From assembly GCF_013337685.1 (NCBI RefSeq), contig NZ_SUQN01000002.1, positions 248,001-312,000 of the forward strand: 64,000 nucleotides of DNA, written 5' to 3'. The notes beneath the pieces are model-generated. The model was not told where the DNA came from, did not search any database, and saw only the letters and a list, made by a program, of their open reading frames with translations. Position numbers and translations under genes: made by a program. This document shows, one piece after another, positions 20,455 through 31,569 of the stretch. This DNA is from Citrobacter gillenii (lineage in GTDB: Bacteria > Pseudomonadota > Gammaproteobacteria > Enterobacterales > Enterobacteriaceae). Each line of letters starts with the position of its first letter. The first letter of the stretch is position 1.

Positions 20455-21759
20455 ATGAAATTTCCCGGCAAACGCAAATCCAAACACTATTTTCCCGTCA
20501 GCGCGCGCGATCCGTTGCTGCAACAAATTCAGCCTGAAAACGAGACCAGCGCCGCCTGGGTCGTCGGTATCGACCAGACTCTGGTGGATATAGAAGCCAA
20601 AGTCGATGACGACTTTGTGAAGCGTTATGGATTAAGCGCCGGGCATTCTCTGGTGATTGCTGATGATGTTGCTGAGGCGCTCTATCAGGAACTGGTGCGT
20701 GACAATTTAATCACCCATCAGTTTGCGGGCGGAACCATCGGTAACACCATGCACAACTATTCGGTACTGGCGGATGACCGCTCTGTATTGCTGGGCGTCA
20801 TGTGTAGCAACATTGAGATTGGTAGCTACGCGTATCGCTATTTATGCAATACCTCCAGCCGTACCGATCTGAACTACCTGCAGGGCGTTGACGGGCCGAT
20901 TGGTCGCTGCTTCACGCTGATTGGCGAATCCGGCGAGCGTACCTTCGCCATCAGCCCCGGTCACATGAACAAACTGCGGGCAGACAGCATTCCCGAGTCG
21001 GTGATTGCCGGTGCCTCTGCGCTGGTGCTGACCTCATATCTGGTGCGCTGCGAACCGGGCGAGCCGATGCCGGAAGCGACCATGAAGGCCATTGAGTTCG
21101 CCAAAAAGCACAATGTCCCGGTGGTGCTGACCTTAGGAACCAAATTCGTTATTGCGGATAACCCGCAGTGGTGGCAGGAATTCTTGAAAGAGAATGTCTC
21201 CATTCTGGCGATGAACGAAGAAGAAGCCGAAGCGCTGACCGGCCTGAATGACCCGCTGCTGGCATCTGACAAAGCGCTGGATTGGGTGGATTTGGTGCTG
21301 TGTACCGCCGGTCCGGTGGGCCTGTATATGGCTGGGTTTACGGAAGATGAGGTCAAACGCAAAACGCAGCATCCGCTGCTGCCGGGCGCCATTGCCGAAT
21401 TCAACCAGTACGAGTTCAGCCGCGCGATGCGCCATAAAGACTGTATCAACCCGTTGCGCATTTATTCGCACATTGCCCCGTACATGGGTGGCCCGGAGAA
21501 AATCATGAACACCAACGGCGCGGGTGACGGTGCGTTGGCGGCCTTGCTGCATGATATTACGGCAAACAGCTACCATCGCGGCAATGTGCCGAACTCCAGC
21601 AAGCACAAGTACACCTGGCTGACCTATTCCTCGTTAGCGCAGGTGTGTAAATATGCCAATCGCGTGAGTTATCAGGTGCTGAACCAGCATTCACCGCGCC
21701 TGACGCGCGGATTGCCGGAGAAGGAAGACAGCCTCGAAGAGGCTTACTGGGAGCGTTAA
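20455..21759 (+). CDS. gsk: Inosine/guanosine kinase
   Basis: Gsk phosphorylates guanosine and inosine with ATP in purine salvage. The 434-residue protein belongs to the PfkB sugar-kinase family; the C-terminal signature NTNGAGDGALAA carries the catalytic aspartate and anion hole. Length and sequence equal the enterobacterial enzyme. A BIME follows the gene before convergent ybaL. Confidence 0.96.
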   Translation: MKFPGKRKSKHYFPVSARDPLLQQIQPENETSAAWVVGIDQTLVDIEAKVDDDFVKRYGLSAGHSLVIADDVAEALYQELVRDNLITHQFAGGTIGNTMHNYSVLADDRSVLLGVMCSNIEIGSYAYRYLCNTSSRTDLNYLQGVDGPIGRCFTLIGESGERTFAISPGHMNKLRADSIPESVIAGASALVLTSYLVRCEPGEPMPEATMKAIEFAKKHNVPVVLTLGTKFVIADNPQWWQEFLKENVSILAMNEEEAEALTGLNDPLLASDKALDWVDLVLCTAGPVGLYMAGFTEDEVKRKTQHPLLPGAIAEFNQYEFSRAMRHKDCINPLRIYSHIAPYMGGPEKIMNTNGAGDGALAALLHDITANSYHRGNVPNSSKHKYTWLTYSSLAQVCKYANRVSYQVLNQHSPRLTRGLPEKEDSLEEAYWER

Positions 21760-21777
21760 GCGGTATTGCGCGACATT

Positions 21778-21855
21778 GCCCGGTGGCATTATTGCTTACC
21801 GGGCCTGCATTATGCGGTGTACCCGCAGGCCGGATAAGCGCTAGCACCATCCGGC
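21778..21855. repeat. BIME (two REP units) between gsk and ybaL
   Basis: Two palindromic units, 21778-21804 (GCCCGGTGGC .. GCTTACCGGGC) and 21829-21855 (GCCGGATAAGCG .. CCATCCGGC), lie between the convergent ends. Confidence 0.75.
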
Positions 21856-21863
21856 ACACAACA

Positions 21864-23543
21864 TTAACTGGCGGTAGCAACGTTACCCGCTGGTGGCGTT
21901 TCAATAAGTTCCAGCATGGTGCGCGCGATTTCACGTTCACCCATCACCACCTGATTAGCACCACGCTCGGTAATGTATTCCACTTCATCGTCATAATGCG
22001 CGCGGGCGATAATCTCAATCGTCGGGCACTTCTCACGCGCGGAAGCCACAATCTCACCGGCTTCATAACCATTCGGGATGGTCAGCAGCAGCCAGCGCGC
22101 ACAGTCCAGATGCGCCAGGTTCATGATCTCTTCGTTGGCTGCATTGCCCAGTACCGCGCGGATCCCACGTTCACGTAGCTCGTCCACGCGAGTCCGCGAC
22201 GTTTCGATAACCACCAGCGGGATACCCGCAGCCATCAGTTTTTCACCTAACAAGCTACCGACGCGGCCAAAACCGACCAGCAGGGCATGATTACAGATAT
22301 CGACCGGGATTTGCTTCTCTTCTTCGATAGCTTCTTCCAGCGTCTGCTCTTCCAGCGTTTCGGTTTTTGCGAGGTATTTTTCCAGCACGGCGAACAGCAC
22401 TGGATTTAGCATGATGGACAGGATGGCCCCGGCCAGCACCAGGTTTTGTCCCGCCTGTGGTAACAGGTTAAGCGCCATGCCAAGGCCGGCGAGGATAAAA
22501 GCAAATTCGCCAATCTGCGCCAGGCTGGTGGCAATGGTGAGCGCTGTGCGCTGAGAGTGACCGAACAGGCGCACCAGGAAATAGGCGGCGAGGGATTTAC
22601 CAAAGATGATAATTGCCAGCGTGCCCAGCACAGCCAGCGGTTGCTGGATCAGGACCAATGGGTCGAACAGCATGCCGACGGAAACAAAGAACAGCACCGC
22701 AAATGCATCACGCAGCGGCAGGGTGTCATGCGCCGCACGGTGGCTCAGTTCAGATTCGTTCAGCACCATACCGGCGAAGAACGCGCCCAGTGCGAAGGAA
22801 ACATCGAATACTTCTACGGCACCAAACGCGATACCTAATGCGAGTGCCAGTACCGACAGGGTAAACAGTTCACGCGAGCCCGTGGCGGCGCTACGGGCCA
22901 TGATCCACGGCACCAGGCGACGACCGACCAGCATCATAATGGCGATAAACGCGATTACTTTACCGATGGTGATGCCCATATCAACGGCCAGTGACGCAAA
23001 GCCAACGTTGTCTTTTTCCAGCATACCGGCGATGGCTGGCAGGAGAACCAGCGTTAGCACCATCATCAGGTCTTCAACAATCAGCCAGCCAATGGCGATC
23101 TGCCCGCGCTGGCTGTCAATCAACTGTCGTTCTTCAAGCGCGCGCAGTAGCACCACGGTACTGGCGGTAGACAGACATAATCCAAAGACGATACCGACCA
23201 TCAGCGACCAGCCCAGCACAGCTGAAAGCGCCATACCCAGCAGCGTCGCCACGGCTATCTGGGCTATCGCACCGGGAATGGCGATGGACTTTACCGCCAT
23301 TAAATCCTTCAACGAAAAGTGTAGCCCCACGCCGAACATCAGCAGGATCACGCCAAGTTCTGCCAGTTCCGGCGCAAGCTTGGTATCCGCAACAAAACCA
23401 GGTGTAAATGGACCGGCCAGAACGCCCGCTAACAGATATCCCACCAGAGGAGAAATACGCAGTTTATTGGCAAGCATGCCAAATATAAAAGCGAGCACAA
23501 GGCCGCCAACAATGGTGGTGATAAGCGGGGTGGCGTGATGCAT
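21864..23543 (-). CDS. ybaL: CPA2-family cation/proton antiporter YbaL
   Basis: This 559-residue protein is a Kef-type monovalent cation:proton antiporter-2. Residues 1-390 form about twelve membrane segments; residues from about 415 form a TrkA-N Rossmann domain with the nucleotide-binding VGFGRVGSLLGEK. It is probably a K+ or Na+ efflux system gated by nucleotide; its physiological role in E. coli is not firmly established, although it is a recurrent mutation target in evolved strains. It is transcribed away from fsr. Confidence 0.93.
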   Translation of the reverse strand: MHHATPLITTIVGGLVLAFIFGMLANKLRISPLVGYLLAGVLAGPFTPGFVADTKLAPELAELGVILLMFGVGLHFSLKDLMAVKSIAIPGAIAQIAVATLLGMALSAVLGWSLMVGIVFGLCLSTASTVVLLRALEERQLIDSQRGQIAIGWLIVEDLMMVLTLVLLPAIAGMLEKDNVGFASLAVDMGITIGKVIAFIAIMMLVGRRLVPWIMARSAATGSRELFTLSVLALALGIAFGAVEVFDVSFALGAFFAGMVLNESELSHRAAHDTLPLRDAFAVLFFVSVGMLFDPLVLIQQPLAVLGTLAIIIFGKSLAAYFLVRLFGHSQRTALTIATSLAQIGEFAFILAGLGMALNLLPQAGQNLVLAGAILSIMLNPVLFAVLEKYLAKTETLEEQTLEEAIEEEKQIPVDICNHALLVGFGRVGSLLGEKLMAAGIPLVVIETSRTRVDELRERGIRAVLGNAANEEIMNLAHLDCARWLLLTIPNGYEAGEIVASAREKCPTIEIIARAHYDDEVEYITERGANQVVMGEREIARTMLELIETPPAGNVATAS

Positions 23544-23733
23544 TCCGTCTCCTTTGATTGCTGTGGTGATCCTGAAAACCCTAATTACGAGTAATAGTTT
23601 ATGACAATTTTAATGTTTATGTTTATGAATAATTATTGAAATTTGATGAAAACAGGAATTTAGTCGTAAAAAAGCACGGATCGGATAACTGCGGGGGGGA
23701 GCATAGAGCAAACGCTGATGGTCACTGTAAGTG

Positions 23734-23764
23734 ATGGCGGCCAAAGTTTACTTTTGGCCGCCAT
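23734..23764. terminator. Hairpin downstream of fsr
   Basis: ATGGCGGCCAAA pairs perfectly with TTTGGCCGCCAT across a 7-base loop, 4 bases beyond the fsr stop. The distal side on the minus strand lacks a T-run, so it is a stabilising or partial terminator hairpin. Confidence 0.55.
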
Positions 23765-23768
23765 AAAA

Positions 23769-24989
23769 TCAGGCTTTATGTCGGTTATCAGGCAAGAATA
23801 TGGTCAGTATCCCCAGAAGAGGCAGGAAAGCACATATTTTATAGACCAAATCAATACTGGTATGGTCGGCAACCAGCCCTAACACCGCGGCCCCTAAGCC
23901 GCCCATGCCAAAGGCAAAACCAAAAAACAGCCCAGAAACCATGCCGATACGCCCCGGAAGCAGCTCCTGAGCGTATACCAGAATGGCAGAAAAGGCCGAT
24001 GCCAGGATAAAACCAATGATCACGGTTAAAATCCCGGTCCATTCCAGCGTTGCATAGGGTAAAACGAGGGTAAACGGCGCTACGCCGAGGATAGAGCCCC
24101 AAATGACATATTTTCTACCGATTTTATCACCTAGCGGTCCGCCAATAACCGTCCCTGCCGCAACGGCAAACAGGAACGCAAACAGGTGGAACTGCGCATT
24201 TTGTACCGATAATCCGAATTTTTGCATCAGATAAAAGGTGTAATAGCTGCTGATGCTCGCCATATAGAAGTATTTGGAGAAAATCAGCACCAGCAGGATG
24301 CTAATCGCCAGCACCACCTTGTTGCGCGGTAGCGGGTTAACGATGGCGACTTTCGGCTTACCTTTACTCATCCGATGTTGGGCCGAATACCAACGGCTGA
24401 TTTGCGCCAGTACCACAATCGCTAACAACGCGGCCAGCACGAACCACGCTACATTACCCTTACCGTATGGCGCGATGATGACAGCCGCCAGCAATGGCCC
24501 CAGAGAACTGCCGAAGTTACCGCCCACCTGGAAAATAGACTGGGCCAGACCATGGCGACCGCCGGAAGCCATCCGTGCCACGCGAGACGATTCCGGGTGA
24601 AACACCGATGAACCTGTGCCGACCAGCGCAGCGGCGAGCAGCACCATATGGAAATTACCGGCCATTGCCAGTAATACCAGTCCACTCAGCGTGAAGCACA
24701 TGCCAATAGGCAGTGACCATGGCATCGGATATTTGTCTGTCCAGTAACCTACCACCGGTTGAAGTAACGAGGAGGTGAGCTGGAAAGTCAGGGTAATCAT
24801 CCCGATCTGCATAAAGCTCAGCGAGAACTCTGACTGCAACAGCGGATAAATCGCCAGGATCAGCGACTGGATCATATCGTTGAGCAGGTGAGAAAGGCTG
24901 ATCGCCCCTAAAATGCCAAACGAGGTGCGTGCTTTTTGCGACGGCGCAGCAGAGCCGGGGAGCGGTTGAGCGGTTTGATTGGTAGCCAT
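23769..24989 (-). CDS. fsr: MFS efflux transporter Fsr (fosmidomycin resistance)
   Basis: Fsr is a twelve-helix major facilitator drug/proton antiporter known in E. coli for fosmidomycin export. The 406-residue protein shows the MFS loop 2-3 motif region (GYWTDKYPMPWSLP) and a second-half repeat with GGPLGDKIGRKYVIWG. It is the same length as E. coli Fsr. It is divergent from ushA across about 160 bases of AT-rich promoter sequence. Confidence 0.94.
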   Translation of the reverse strand: MATNQTAQPLPGSAAPSQKARTSFGILGAISLSHLLNDMIQSLILAIYPLLQSEFSLSFMQIGMITLTFQLTSSLLQPVVGYWTDKYPMPWSLPIGMCFTLSGLVLLAMAGNFHMVLLAAALVGTGSSVFHPESSRVARMASGGRHGLAQSIFQVGGNFGSSLGPLLAAVIIAPYGKGNVAWFVLAALLAIVVLAQISRWYSAQHRMSKGKPKVAIVNPLPRNKVVLAISILLVLIFSKYFYMASISSYYTFYLMQKFGLSVQNAQFHLFAFLFAVAAGTVIGGPLGDKIGRKYVIWGSILGVAPFTLVLPYATLEWTGILTVIIGFILASAFSAILVYAQELLPGRIGMVSGLFFGFAFGMGGLGAAVLGLVADHTSIDLVYKICAFLPLLGILTIFLPDNRHKA

Positions 24990-25151
24990 AGGTCCACTTC
25001 AGTAATGATGAGACAGGAACAGGTGTAATTATTATCCGACTAACATACCTGCGGAAGGTGTTTGAAGGAAGTCTCATTTCTGAAAACATTTTCGGCTATT
25101 ATTTCATATCATTGTAATTTCAGCGGTTGATATTGGGTCAGGGAGAGAAGC

Positions 25152-26804
25152 ATGAAATTTTTGAAACGGGGCGTGACGCTGGCATTATTTGCCGCCTTTG
25201 CGCTGGCAGGTCAGCCTGCTCAGGCTTACGAAAAAGATAAAACCTATAAAATAACCATTCTGCATACCAACGATCATCACGGCCACTTCTGGCGCAGCGA
25301 ATACGGCGAATACGGGCTGGCGGCGCAAAAAACGCTGGTGGACGGTATTCGTCATGAGGTGGCAGCCGAGGGCGGAAGCGTCCTGTTGCTTTCCGGCGGT
25401 GACATTAATACCGGTGTACCGGAGTCCGATCTTCAGGATGCTGAACCGGATTTTCGCGGCATGAACCTGATTGGCTATGACGCGATGGCGGTGGGAAACC
25501 ACGAATTTGATAATCCACTGACCGTGTTGCGACAGCAGGAAAAATGGGCCAAATTCCCGCTCCTCTCCGCCAACATCTACCAGAAAAGCACCGGTGAGCG
25601 TTTATTCAAACCCTGGGCCATCTTTAAGCGTCAGGATTTAAAAATTGCCGTTATCGGTTTAACCACCGACGACACGGCGAAAATTGGCAACCCGGAGTTC
25701 TTCATCGATATCGAGTTCCGTAAACCTGCGGATGAAGCCAAGCTGGTGATTCAGGAACTCAATATGGGTGAAAAGCCCGATGTCATTATTGCCACCACGC
25801 ACATGGGGCATTACGACAACGGCAACCACGGCTCCAACGCTCCAGGCGATGTGGAAATGGCGCGTAGCCTGCCCGCAGGCGCGCTGGCGATGATTGTGGG
25901 TGGTCACTCACAGGATCCGGTGTGCATGGCATCGGAAAACAAAAAGCAGGTGGATTACGTACCAGGTACCCCGTGTGCGCCAGATAAACAAAATGGTATC
26001 TGGATCGTCCAAGCGCACGAGTGGGGAAAATACGTAGGCCGCGCGGACTTTGAATTCCGCAACGGCGAAATGAAAATGGTCAACTACCAGCTCATTCCGG
26101 TAAACCTGAAGAAGAAAGTGACCTGGGATAACGGCAAAAGTGAGCGCGTACTTTTCACCCCGGAAATCGCTGAAAACCCGCAAATGCTTTCCCTGCTAAC
26201 GCCGTTCCAGAATAAAGGCAAAGCGCAGCTGGAGGTCAAAATTGGTAGCGTTAATGGGCGTCTGGAAGGAGACCGCAGCAAAGTCCGTTTTGTTCAGACC
26301 AATATGGGGCGTCTGCTACTGGCGGCGCAAATGGCGCGCACCGGTGCTGATTTTGGCGTGATGAGCGGTGGTGGCGTCCGTGACTCCATTGAAGGCGGCG
26401 ATATTACCTATAAAAGCGTGCTCAAGGTTCAGCCGTTTGGCAACATAGTGGTCTATGCCGATATGAGTGGTAAAGAGGTGGTTGACTATCTGACCGCCGT
26501 CGCGCAAATGAAGCCGGACTCGGGTGCCTATCCGCAATTTGCCAACGTTAGCTTTGTGGCGAAGGACGGCAAGCTTAACGATTTGAAAATCAACGGCGAG
26601 CCCGTCGACCCGGCCAAAACCTATCGCATGGCGACGCTGAGTTTCAACGCCACCGGCGGTGATGGCTATCCGCGAATTGATAACAAACCGGGTTATGTGA
26701 ATACCGGGTTTATCGATGCGGAAGTATTGAAAGAGTATGTGCAGAATAATTCACCGTTGGATGCCAGTGCGTTTGAGCCGAAGGGTGAAGTTAGCTGGCA
26801 ATAA
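25152..26804 (+). CDS. ushA: Periplasmic UDP-sugar hydrolase / 5'-nucleotidase
   Basis: UshA hydrolyses UDP-glucose and 5'-nucleotides in the periplasm, supplying nucleosides. The 550-residue precursor has a signal peptide of about 25 residues ending AQA. The metallophosphatase domain has HTNDHHGHF, GGDINTG and GNHEFDN di-metal motifs, and the C-terminal substrate-binding domain carries FNATGGDGYP. Length equals E. coli UshA and the frame is uninterrupted; no inactivating change is obvious, unlike the silent allele known in S. Typhimurium. Confidence 0.97.
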   Translation: MKFLKRGVTLALFAAFALAGQPAQAYEKDKTYKITILHTNDHHGHFWRSEYGEYGLAAQKTLVDGIRHEVAAEGGSVLLLSGGDINTGVPESDLQDAEPDFRGMNLIGYDAMAVGNHEFDNPLTVLRQQEKWAKFPLLSANIYQKSTGERLFKPWAIFKRQDLKIAVIGLTTDDTAKIGNPEFFIDIEFRKPADEAKLVIQELNMGEKPDVIIATTHMGHYDNGNHGSNAPGDVEMARSLPAGALAMIVGGHSQDPVCMASENKKQVDYVPGTPCAPDKQNGIWIVQAHEWGKYVGRADFEFRNGEMKMVNYQLIPVNLKKKVTWDNGKSERVLFTPEIAENPQMLSLLTPFQNKGKAQLEVKIGSVNGRLEGDRSKVRFVQTNMGRLLLAAQMARTGADFGVMSGGGVRDSIEGGDITYKSVLKVQPFGNIVVYADMSGKEVVDYLTAVAQMKPDSGAYPQFANVSFVAKDGKLNDLKINGEPVDPAKTYRMATLSFNATGGDGYPRIDNKPGYVNTGFIDAEVLKEYVQNNSPLDASAFEPKGEVSWQ

Positions 26805-26815
26805 CTGAGCGCAGT

Positions 26816-26901
26816 GCCGGATGGCGGTGCAAGCACCTTATCCGGCCTACGAGTCTGTAGAGTATTCAGTTGTAGGCCTGATTAGCGTAGCGCCATCAGG
26901 C
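26816..26901. repeat. BIME (two REP units) between ushA and ybaK
   Basis: Units at 26816-26846 (GCCGGATGGCGG .. TTATCCGGC) and 26876-26901 (GCCTGATTAGCG .. GCCATCAGGC) lie between convergent ushA and ybaK. Confidence 0.78.
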
Positions 26902-26918
26902 AATCATTCCAAAACAGG

Positions 26919-27599
<681 letters not shown>

Positions 27600-27601
<2 letters not shown>

Positions 27602-28394
27602 ATCGCAACATCTCCGGCAAATTCCCTTCTCCATAAAGATGCAGTGCGCCTACTGCCACCACATAATGGCCTGCGGGCAACGCGTTAAGCTTGTCCCGCC
27701 ATGCCTCATTTCGCTGGTGCATCAGGACGTCATATAACGACTGACTGAACGTATTGGGTAACGTGAGATCGTTATTTTGCGGCGGTGTTTTTAACCACCA
27801 ACCCATCATCTGTTGCAGCAGACGGGCATTGGTATGCCAGTGTGTCAGGGTATCGTCCAGCAACGCCAGACCGTTATCCGGTAGCTGACATAAAAGATCG
27901 ATTTGGCTGGCAGCACCTTCCAGCTCGATAACCGGCTTTTGCGCCTGCTTCGCCTGTTTCAGCAGTTGGTAATCAATTCCGTATTCCGCACGTAACCCCA
28001 ACTGCTGCGCCTGGGTTGCCTGCAATATCATGGCGATTTGCCACAAAGGTTGGGTGGAAAACAGGGAAGGGGAAATGCCCAACTCAGCGCTGACTTTTTG
28101 CACGTGGCGGAGCTGTTCGTCGCTGATGCGGTCTTCCAGAGCGGCAAACGTGGGCAGGTTAGCAAACGGGGCATCGTCACCGGAAACATCGGCTTCGACG
28201 ATCAGCGCGTCGGCGCGGTAGAGCTTTTTCAGGAGTTTGGCGGGCAGAGGGGCCATTTCACGGCTGCCCATATGAATACTGCCAATCAGATGAAAATGGC
28301 GATTACCGGGCAACGAGATGTCGATAGCAGGCCAGGTATAATGGTGACCGCGTAGTGCAGACCATAATGCTTTTACCCGGTATAACAGATCCAT
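27600..28394 (-). CDS. ybaP: TraB/GumN-family protein YbaP
   Basis: The 264-residue protein has the TraB/PrgY/GumN pattern: an N-terminal GSIHMGS motif (about residues 38-44) and a C-terminal GALHLYGEGN (about 252-261), the two histidine-containing ends of a proposed metal-dependent protease-like fold related to Tiki. No clear signal peptide is seen. The function in enterobacteria is unknown. Length matches E. coli YbaP. Its stop coincides with the T-tract of the opposite-strand ChiX terminator. Confidence 0.9.
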
Positions 28395-28456
28395 ACGACC
28401 TCCCGTTGAAAAATCACATGCTAGCGCGTGGTCCAGGAAGGTGCAATGCGTGAATC

Positions 28457-28540
28457 GCCGGATGGCGACGCGAAAGCGTCTTATCCGGCCTACGATATCA
28501 CCTGCATTTTGTAGGCCGGATAAGCGTTAGCGTCATCCGG
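28457..28540. repeat. BIME (two REP units) between ybaP and copA
   Basis: Units at 28457-28489 (GCCGGATGGCGAC .. TTATCCGGC) and 28515-28540 (GCCGGATAAGCG .. GTCATCCGG) fill the gap where E. coli has ybaQ. Confidence 0.8.
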
Positions 28541-28547
28541 AACAGGG

Positions 28548-31049
28548 TTACTCTTTGGGTTTAAAGCGCAGCAGTCGGTTCGCGTTGCTTACCACGGTGA
28601 TGGAAGAGAGCGCCATCGCCGCCCCAGCCACTACTGGGTTAAGCAGGGTACCGGTAAACGGCCACAGGATCCCGGCGGCAACGGGAATACCAATGCTGTT
28701 ATAGATAAATGCGCCGAGCAGATTTTGCTTCATGTTCCGTAGGGTGGCCCGCGAGATAGACAGCGCATCCGCTACGCCCATCAGGCTATGGCGCATCAGC
28801 GTAATCGCCGCGGTTTCAATGGCGACATCGCTGCCACCGCCCATGGCAATCCCTACATCAGCCTGGGCAAGTGCTGGCGCATCGTTGATCCCATCACCGA
28901 CCATCGCCACCTGATGTCCCTGGCTTTGCAGGCGTTTAATCGCCTCTGCTTTTCCGTCCGGCAGAACGCCCGCGATCACCTCGTCGATGCCTGCTTCTTT
29001 GGCAATAGCGTTAGCGGTGGTTGGGTTGTCCCCGGTGAGCATCACCAGACGATACCCGGCGCGGTGCAAGCGCTGCAGTGCCGCCACGCTGTCGCTGCGC
29101 AGCGGGTCACGTACCGCGAGCAGTGCGGCCGCTTTGCCGTCAATCGCCAGCAGCACCGGAGTCGACCCCTGAGTGGCCTGCGCGGTGATTTCAGCTTCCA
29201 TCTCTGTGGTGACCACCTGCTGTTCATGGAGCAGCGTCTGGTTGCCCAGCAGCAGCCTATGACCTTCCGCTTCACCGCTAACGCCTAAGCCGCGCAGCGT
29301 ACGGAACCCATTGACCTGCGGCAGGGCCGCATCGCCGGCTTTATCCAGAATCGCGCGGGCCAGCGGGTGGCTGGAACCCTGTTCAAGGGCTGCGGCCAGA
29401 CGGATGGCCTGCGCTTCATCGATATCACCGAAAGTTTTGATGGCGACAACCTGCGGTTTCCCTTCGGTCAGCGTCCCGGTTTTATCAAACACCACGGTAT
29501 CAAGCGTACTGGCACGCTGCAGCGCATCGGCGTCGCGGACCAGAACACCAAACTCTGCGGCACGACCGACCCCGGAAATAATCGACATCGGTGTTGCCAG
29601 ACCCAGCGCACACGGGCAGGCGATAATCAGTACGGTGGTGGCAATCACCAGCGTATAGACAATCTGCGGTGCCGGGCCAAAGAAATACCAGATTGCGGCG
29701 CTGACCAGCGCAATCACTACCACCACCGGAACGAACACCGAGGAGATGCGGTCAGCCAGCTTGCCAATCTCTGGCTTGCTGCTTTGCGCCTGACGGACCA
29801 TGCGAATTATGCGCGACAGGGTGGTATGGCTGCCGACAGCGCTGGCGCGGAACAGCACGCTGCCATCCTGAACCACCGTACCGGCGTGGACGCTGTCGCC
29901 TTCGCCTTTTTGTTGTGGGATTGGCTCACCGGTGAGCATGGCTTCATCCAGCCAGGCTTCGCCTTGGGTGATTTCACCGTCCACCGGGACGCGGTCACCG
30001 GTGGTCAGGCGCAGTAACATGCCTGCCTGAACATCGGCCAGCGGGACGTTTTTTTCGCCTTCTTCTGTCACCACGCGCGCGGTCGGTGGCGTGAGGTCGA
30101 GCAGTTTTTCCAGTGCTTTGGAGGAGCGTTGACGGGCGCGCGCCTCCAGCATATGTCCGAGGTTAATCAGACCGATAATCATCGCACTGGCTTCATAATA
30201 GAGGTGGCGTGCTTCCATCGGGAACCACTGCGGCCAGAGGTTAACGCTCATTGAATAGAGCCAGGCCACCCCGGTTCCGAGCGCCACCAGGGTATCCATG
30301 GTGGCGGTGCCGTTCATCAGGCTTTTCCATGCGCTGCGGTAAAAGTGACCGCCTGCGAAGACCATCACGGCGAGCGTCGCCAGACCGATGACCAGCCACA
30401 GGCTACGGTTATCGGCGGTGACCATCATGTTATCGCCCATCATGCCCCACACCATCACCGGTACGCCCAGCAGCAGCGCAACGGCTGCCTGCCAGCGAAA
30501 GCGTTTCATGGTGGCAACGGCCGTTTCCTGCTGGCGTTCACGACGTTTAACATCGTCTTCGATGGCTTCAGCGCCGTAGCCAGCTTTCTCTACGGCCTGG
30601 ACTAATTCTTCGGCGGAAGCGCTGCCCATTACCAGCGCAGTACGCTCCGCCAGATTTACCCGTGCCTGCGTGACGCCCGGTACGTTTTGCAACGCATTTT
30701 GTACCCGGGAAACACAGCTGGCGCAGCTCATGCCGCTCAACAACAACTGTTGGCTGTCATCTTCAGCCGTCGCTACCGGAAGCTCAGAAGAGACCGCTGT
30801 CAGCGCTTCCGACGGGATTGATGACTCCGCCAGCGGTTTAGCCTTTGGGTGGCTTAACTCTGCGCCATAGCCGGCTTGTTTGATGGTTTCAATTAACGCT
30901 TCAGCGCTGGCGCTACCGGTAACGTGTGCTTCGGTAACAGTGACATCCGCTTGCTCAACGTCCGGACGTTGTTCGAGACTTTCTTTGACGCGTTTAACGC
31001 AGTGACCACAGGACAATCCGTCCAGGGTCAGGTCGATGGTTTGAGACAT
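28548..31049 (-). CDS. copA: Cu(I)-exporting P1B-type ATPase CopA
   Basis: CopA pumps cytoplasmic Cu(I) to the periplasm. The 833-residue protein has two N-terminal heavy-metal domains with CXXC sites (C14/C17 in GLSCGHC, C109/C112 in GMSCASC), eight membrane helices, the actuator TGEP loop, the transport motif CPC (ACPCALG), the phosphorylation motif DKTGT, SHPLA, and the hinge [10 protein letters not shown]. All motifs are intact. It is divergent from cueR, whose product activates it through the dyad at 31125-31145. Confidence 0.97.
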   Translation of the reverse strand: MSQTIDLTLDGLSCGHCVKRVKESLEQRPDVEQADVTVTEAHVTGSASAEALIETIKQAGYGAELSHPKAKPLAESSIPSEALTAVSSELPVATAEDDSQQLLLSGMSCASCVSRVQNALQNVPGVTQARVNLAERTALVMGSASAEELVQAVEKAGYGAEAIEDDVKRRERQQETAVATMKRFRWQAAVALLLGVPVMVWGMMGDNMMVTADNRSLWLVIGLATLAVMVFAGGHFYRSAWKSLMNGTATMDTLVALGTGVAWLYSMSVNLWPQWFPMEARHLYYEASAMIIGLINLGHMLEARARQRSSKALEKLLDLTPPTARVVTEEGEKNVPLADVQAGMLLRLTTGDRVPVDGEITQGEAWLDEAMLTGEPIPQQKGEGDSVHAGTVVQDGSVLFRASAVGSHTTLSRIIRMVRQAQSSKPEIGKLADRISSVFVPVVVVIALVSAAIWYFFGPAPQIVYTLVIATTVLIIACPCALGLATPMSIISGVGRAAEFGVLVRDADALQRASTLDTVVFDKTGTLTEGKPQVVAIKTFGDIDEAQAIRLAAALEQGSSHPLARAILDKAGDAALPQVNGFRTLRGLGVSGEAEGHRLLLGNQTLLHEQQVVTTEMEAEITAQATQGSTPVLLAIDGKAAALLAVRDPLRSDSVAALQRLHRAGYRLVMLTGDNPTTANAIAKEAGIDEVIAGVLPDGKAEAIKRLQSQGHQVAMVGDGINDAPALAQADVGIAMGGGSDVAIETAAITLMRHSLMGVADALSISRATLRNMKQNLLGAFIYNSIGIPVAAGILWPFTGTLLNPVVAGAAMALSSITVVSNANRLLRFKPKE

Positions 31050-31117
31050 AACAATAATCCTCTATGATTGGTCGGTGGTTTATTGACCTTGGCAATCGTT
31101 TTGACTAACTGTTATAA

Positions 31118-31148
31118 AGGTTAAACCTTCCATCAAGGGGAAGGTCAA
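31118..31148 (-). promoter_or_regulatory. CueR-controlled copA promoter
   Basis: On the minus strand TTGACC (31148-31143) and TAACCT (31123-31118) are separated by 19 bases, the overlong spacer typical of MerR-type activation. The spacer holds the CueR dyad ACCTTCC-N7-GGAAGGT at 31125-31145. Confidence 0.88.
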
Positions 31149-31158
31149 GGGGGAAGAT

Positions 31159-31569
31159 GTGAATATATCCGATGTTGCTAAAAAAACCGGTTTAACCAGT
31201 AAAGCTATCCGCTTTTATGAAGAGAAAGGGCTGGTGACGCCGCCGCTGCGCAGCGAAAACGGATACCGCACCTATACGCAGCAACATCTGAACGAACTGA
31301 CGTTGCTGCGTCAGGCGCGGCAGGTTGGCTTTAACCTTGAAGAGTGCGGTGAGCTGGTAAACCTGTTTAACGATCCGGCACGCCACAGCGCGGATGTGAA
31401 AAAGCGCACCCTGGAAAAAGTGGCGGACATTGAGCGGCACATTAACGAACTCCAGGCGATGCGCACGCATTTGCTGGCGCTGGCGGACAGCTGTCCCGGC
31501 GATGACAGCGCCGAATGTCCGATCATTGATAATCTCTCCGGCTGCTGCCACCACAAAGCGAAGGCCTAA
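31159..31569 (+). CDS. cueR: MerR-family copper-responsive activator CueR
   Basis: CueR senses Cu(I), Ag(I) or Au(I) at zeptomolar levels and activates copA and cueO. The 136-residue protein has the MerR winged helix ([23 protein letters not shown]), a dimerisation helix, and the metal-binding cysteines C112 and C120 in [10 protein letters not shown], followed by a CCHH tail. Start is a GTG at 31159, giving the same N-terminus as E. coli. Unlike E. coli, glsA and ybaT do not lie between copA and cueR. The stop overlaps the stop of the convergent DUF3142 gene in a CTAA quartet. Confidence 0.96.
   Translation: MNISDVAKKTGLTSKAIRFYEEKGLVTPPLRSENGYRTYTQQHLNELTLLRQARQVGFNLEECGELVNLFNDPARHSADVKKRTLEKVADIERHINELQAMRTHLLALADSCPGDDSAECPIIDNLSGCCHHKAKA

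Noticed and set aside
22606-23538. 310-codon frame opposite ybaL
   Set aside because: Ser/Thr/Pro/Ala-rich low-complexity translation, typical of a shadow frame over a membrane protein gene.
24655-25089. 144-codon minus-strand frame overlapping the fsr start and its promoter
   Set aside because: It runs out of frame through the fsr N-terminal coding region and has no recognisable domain.
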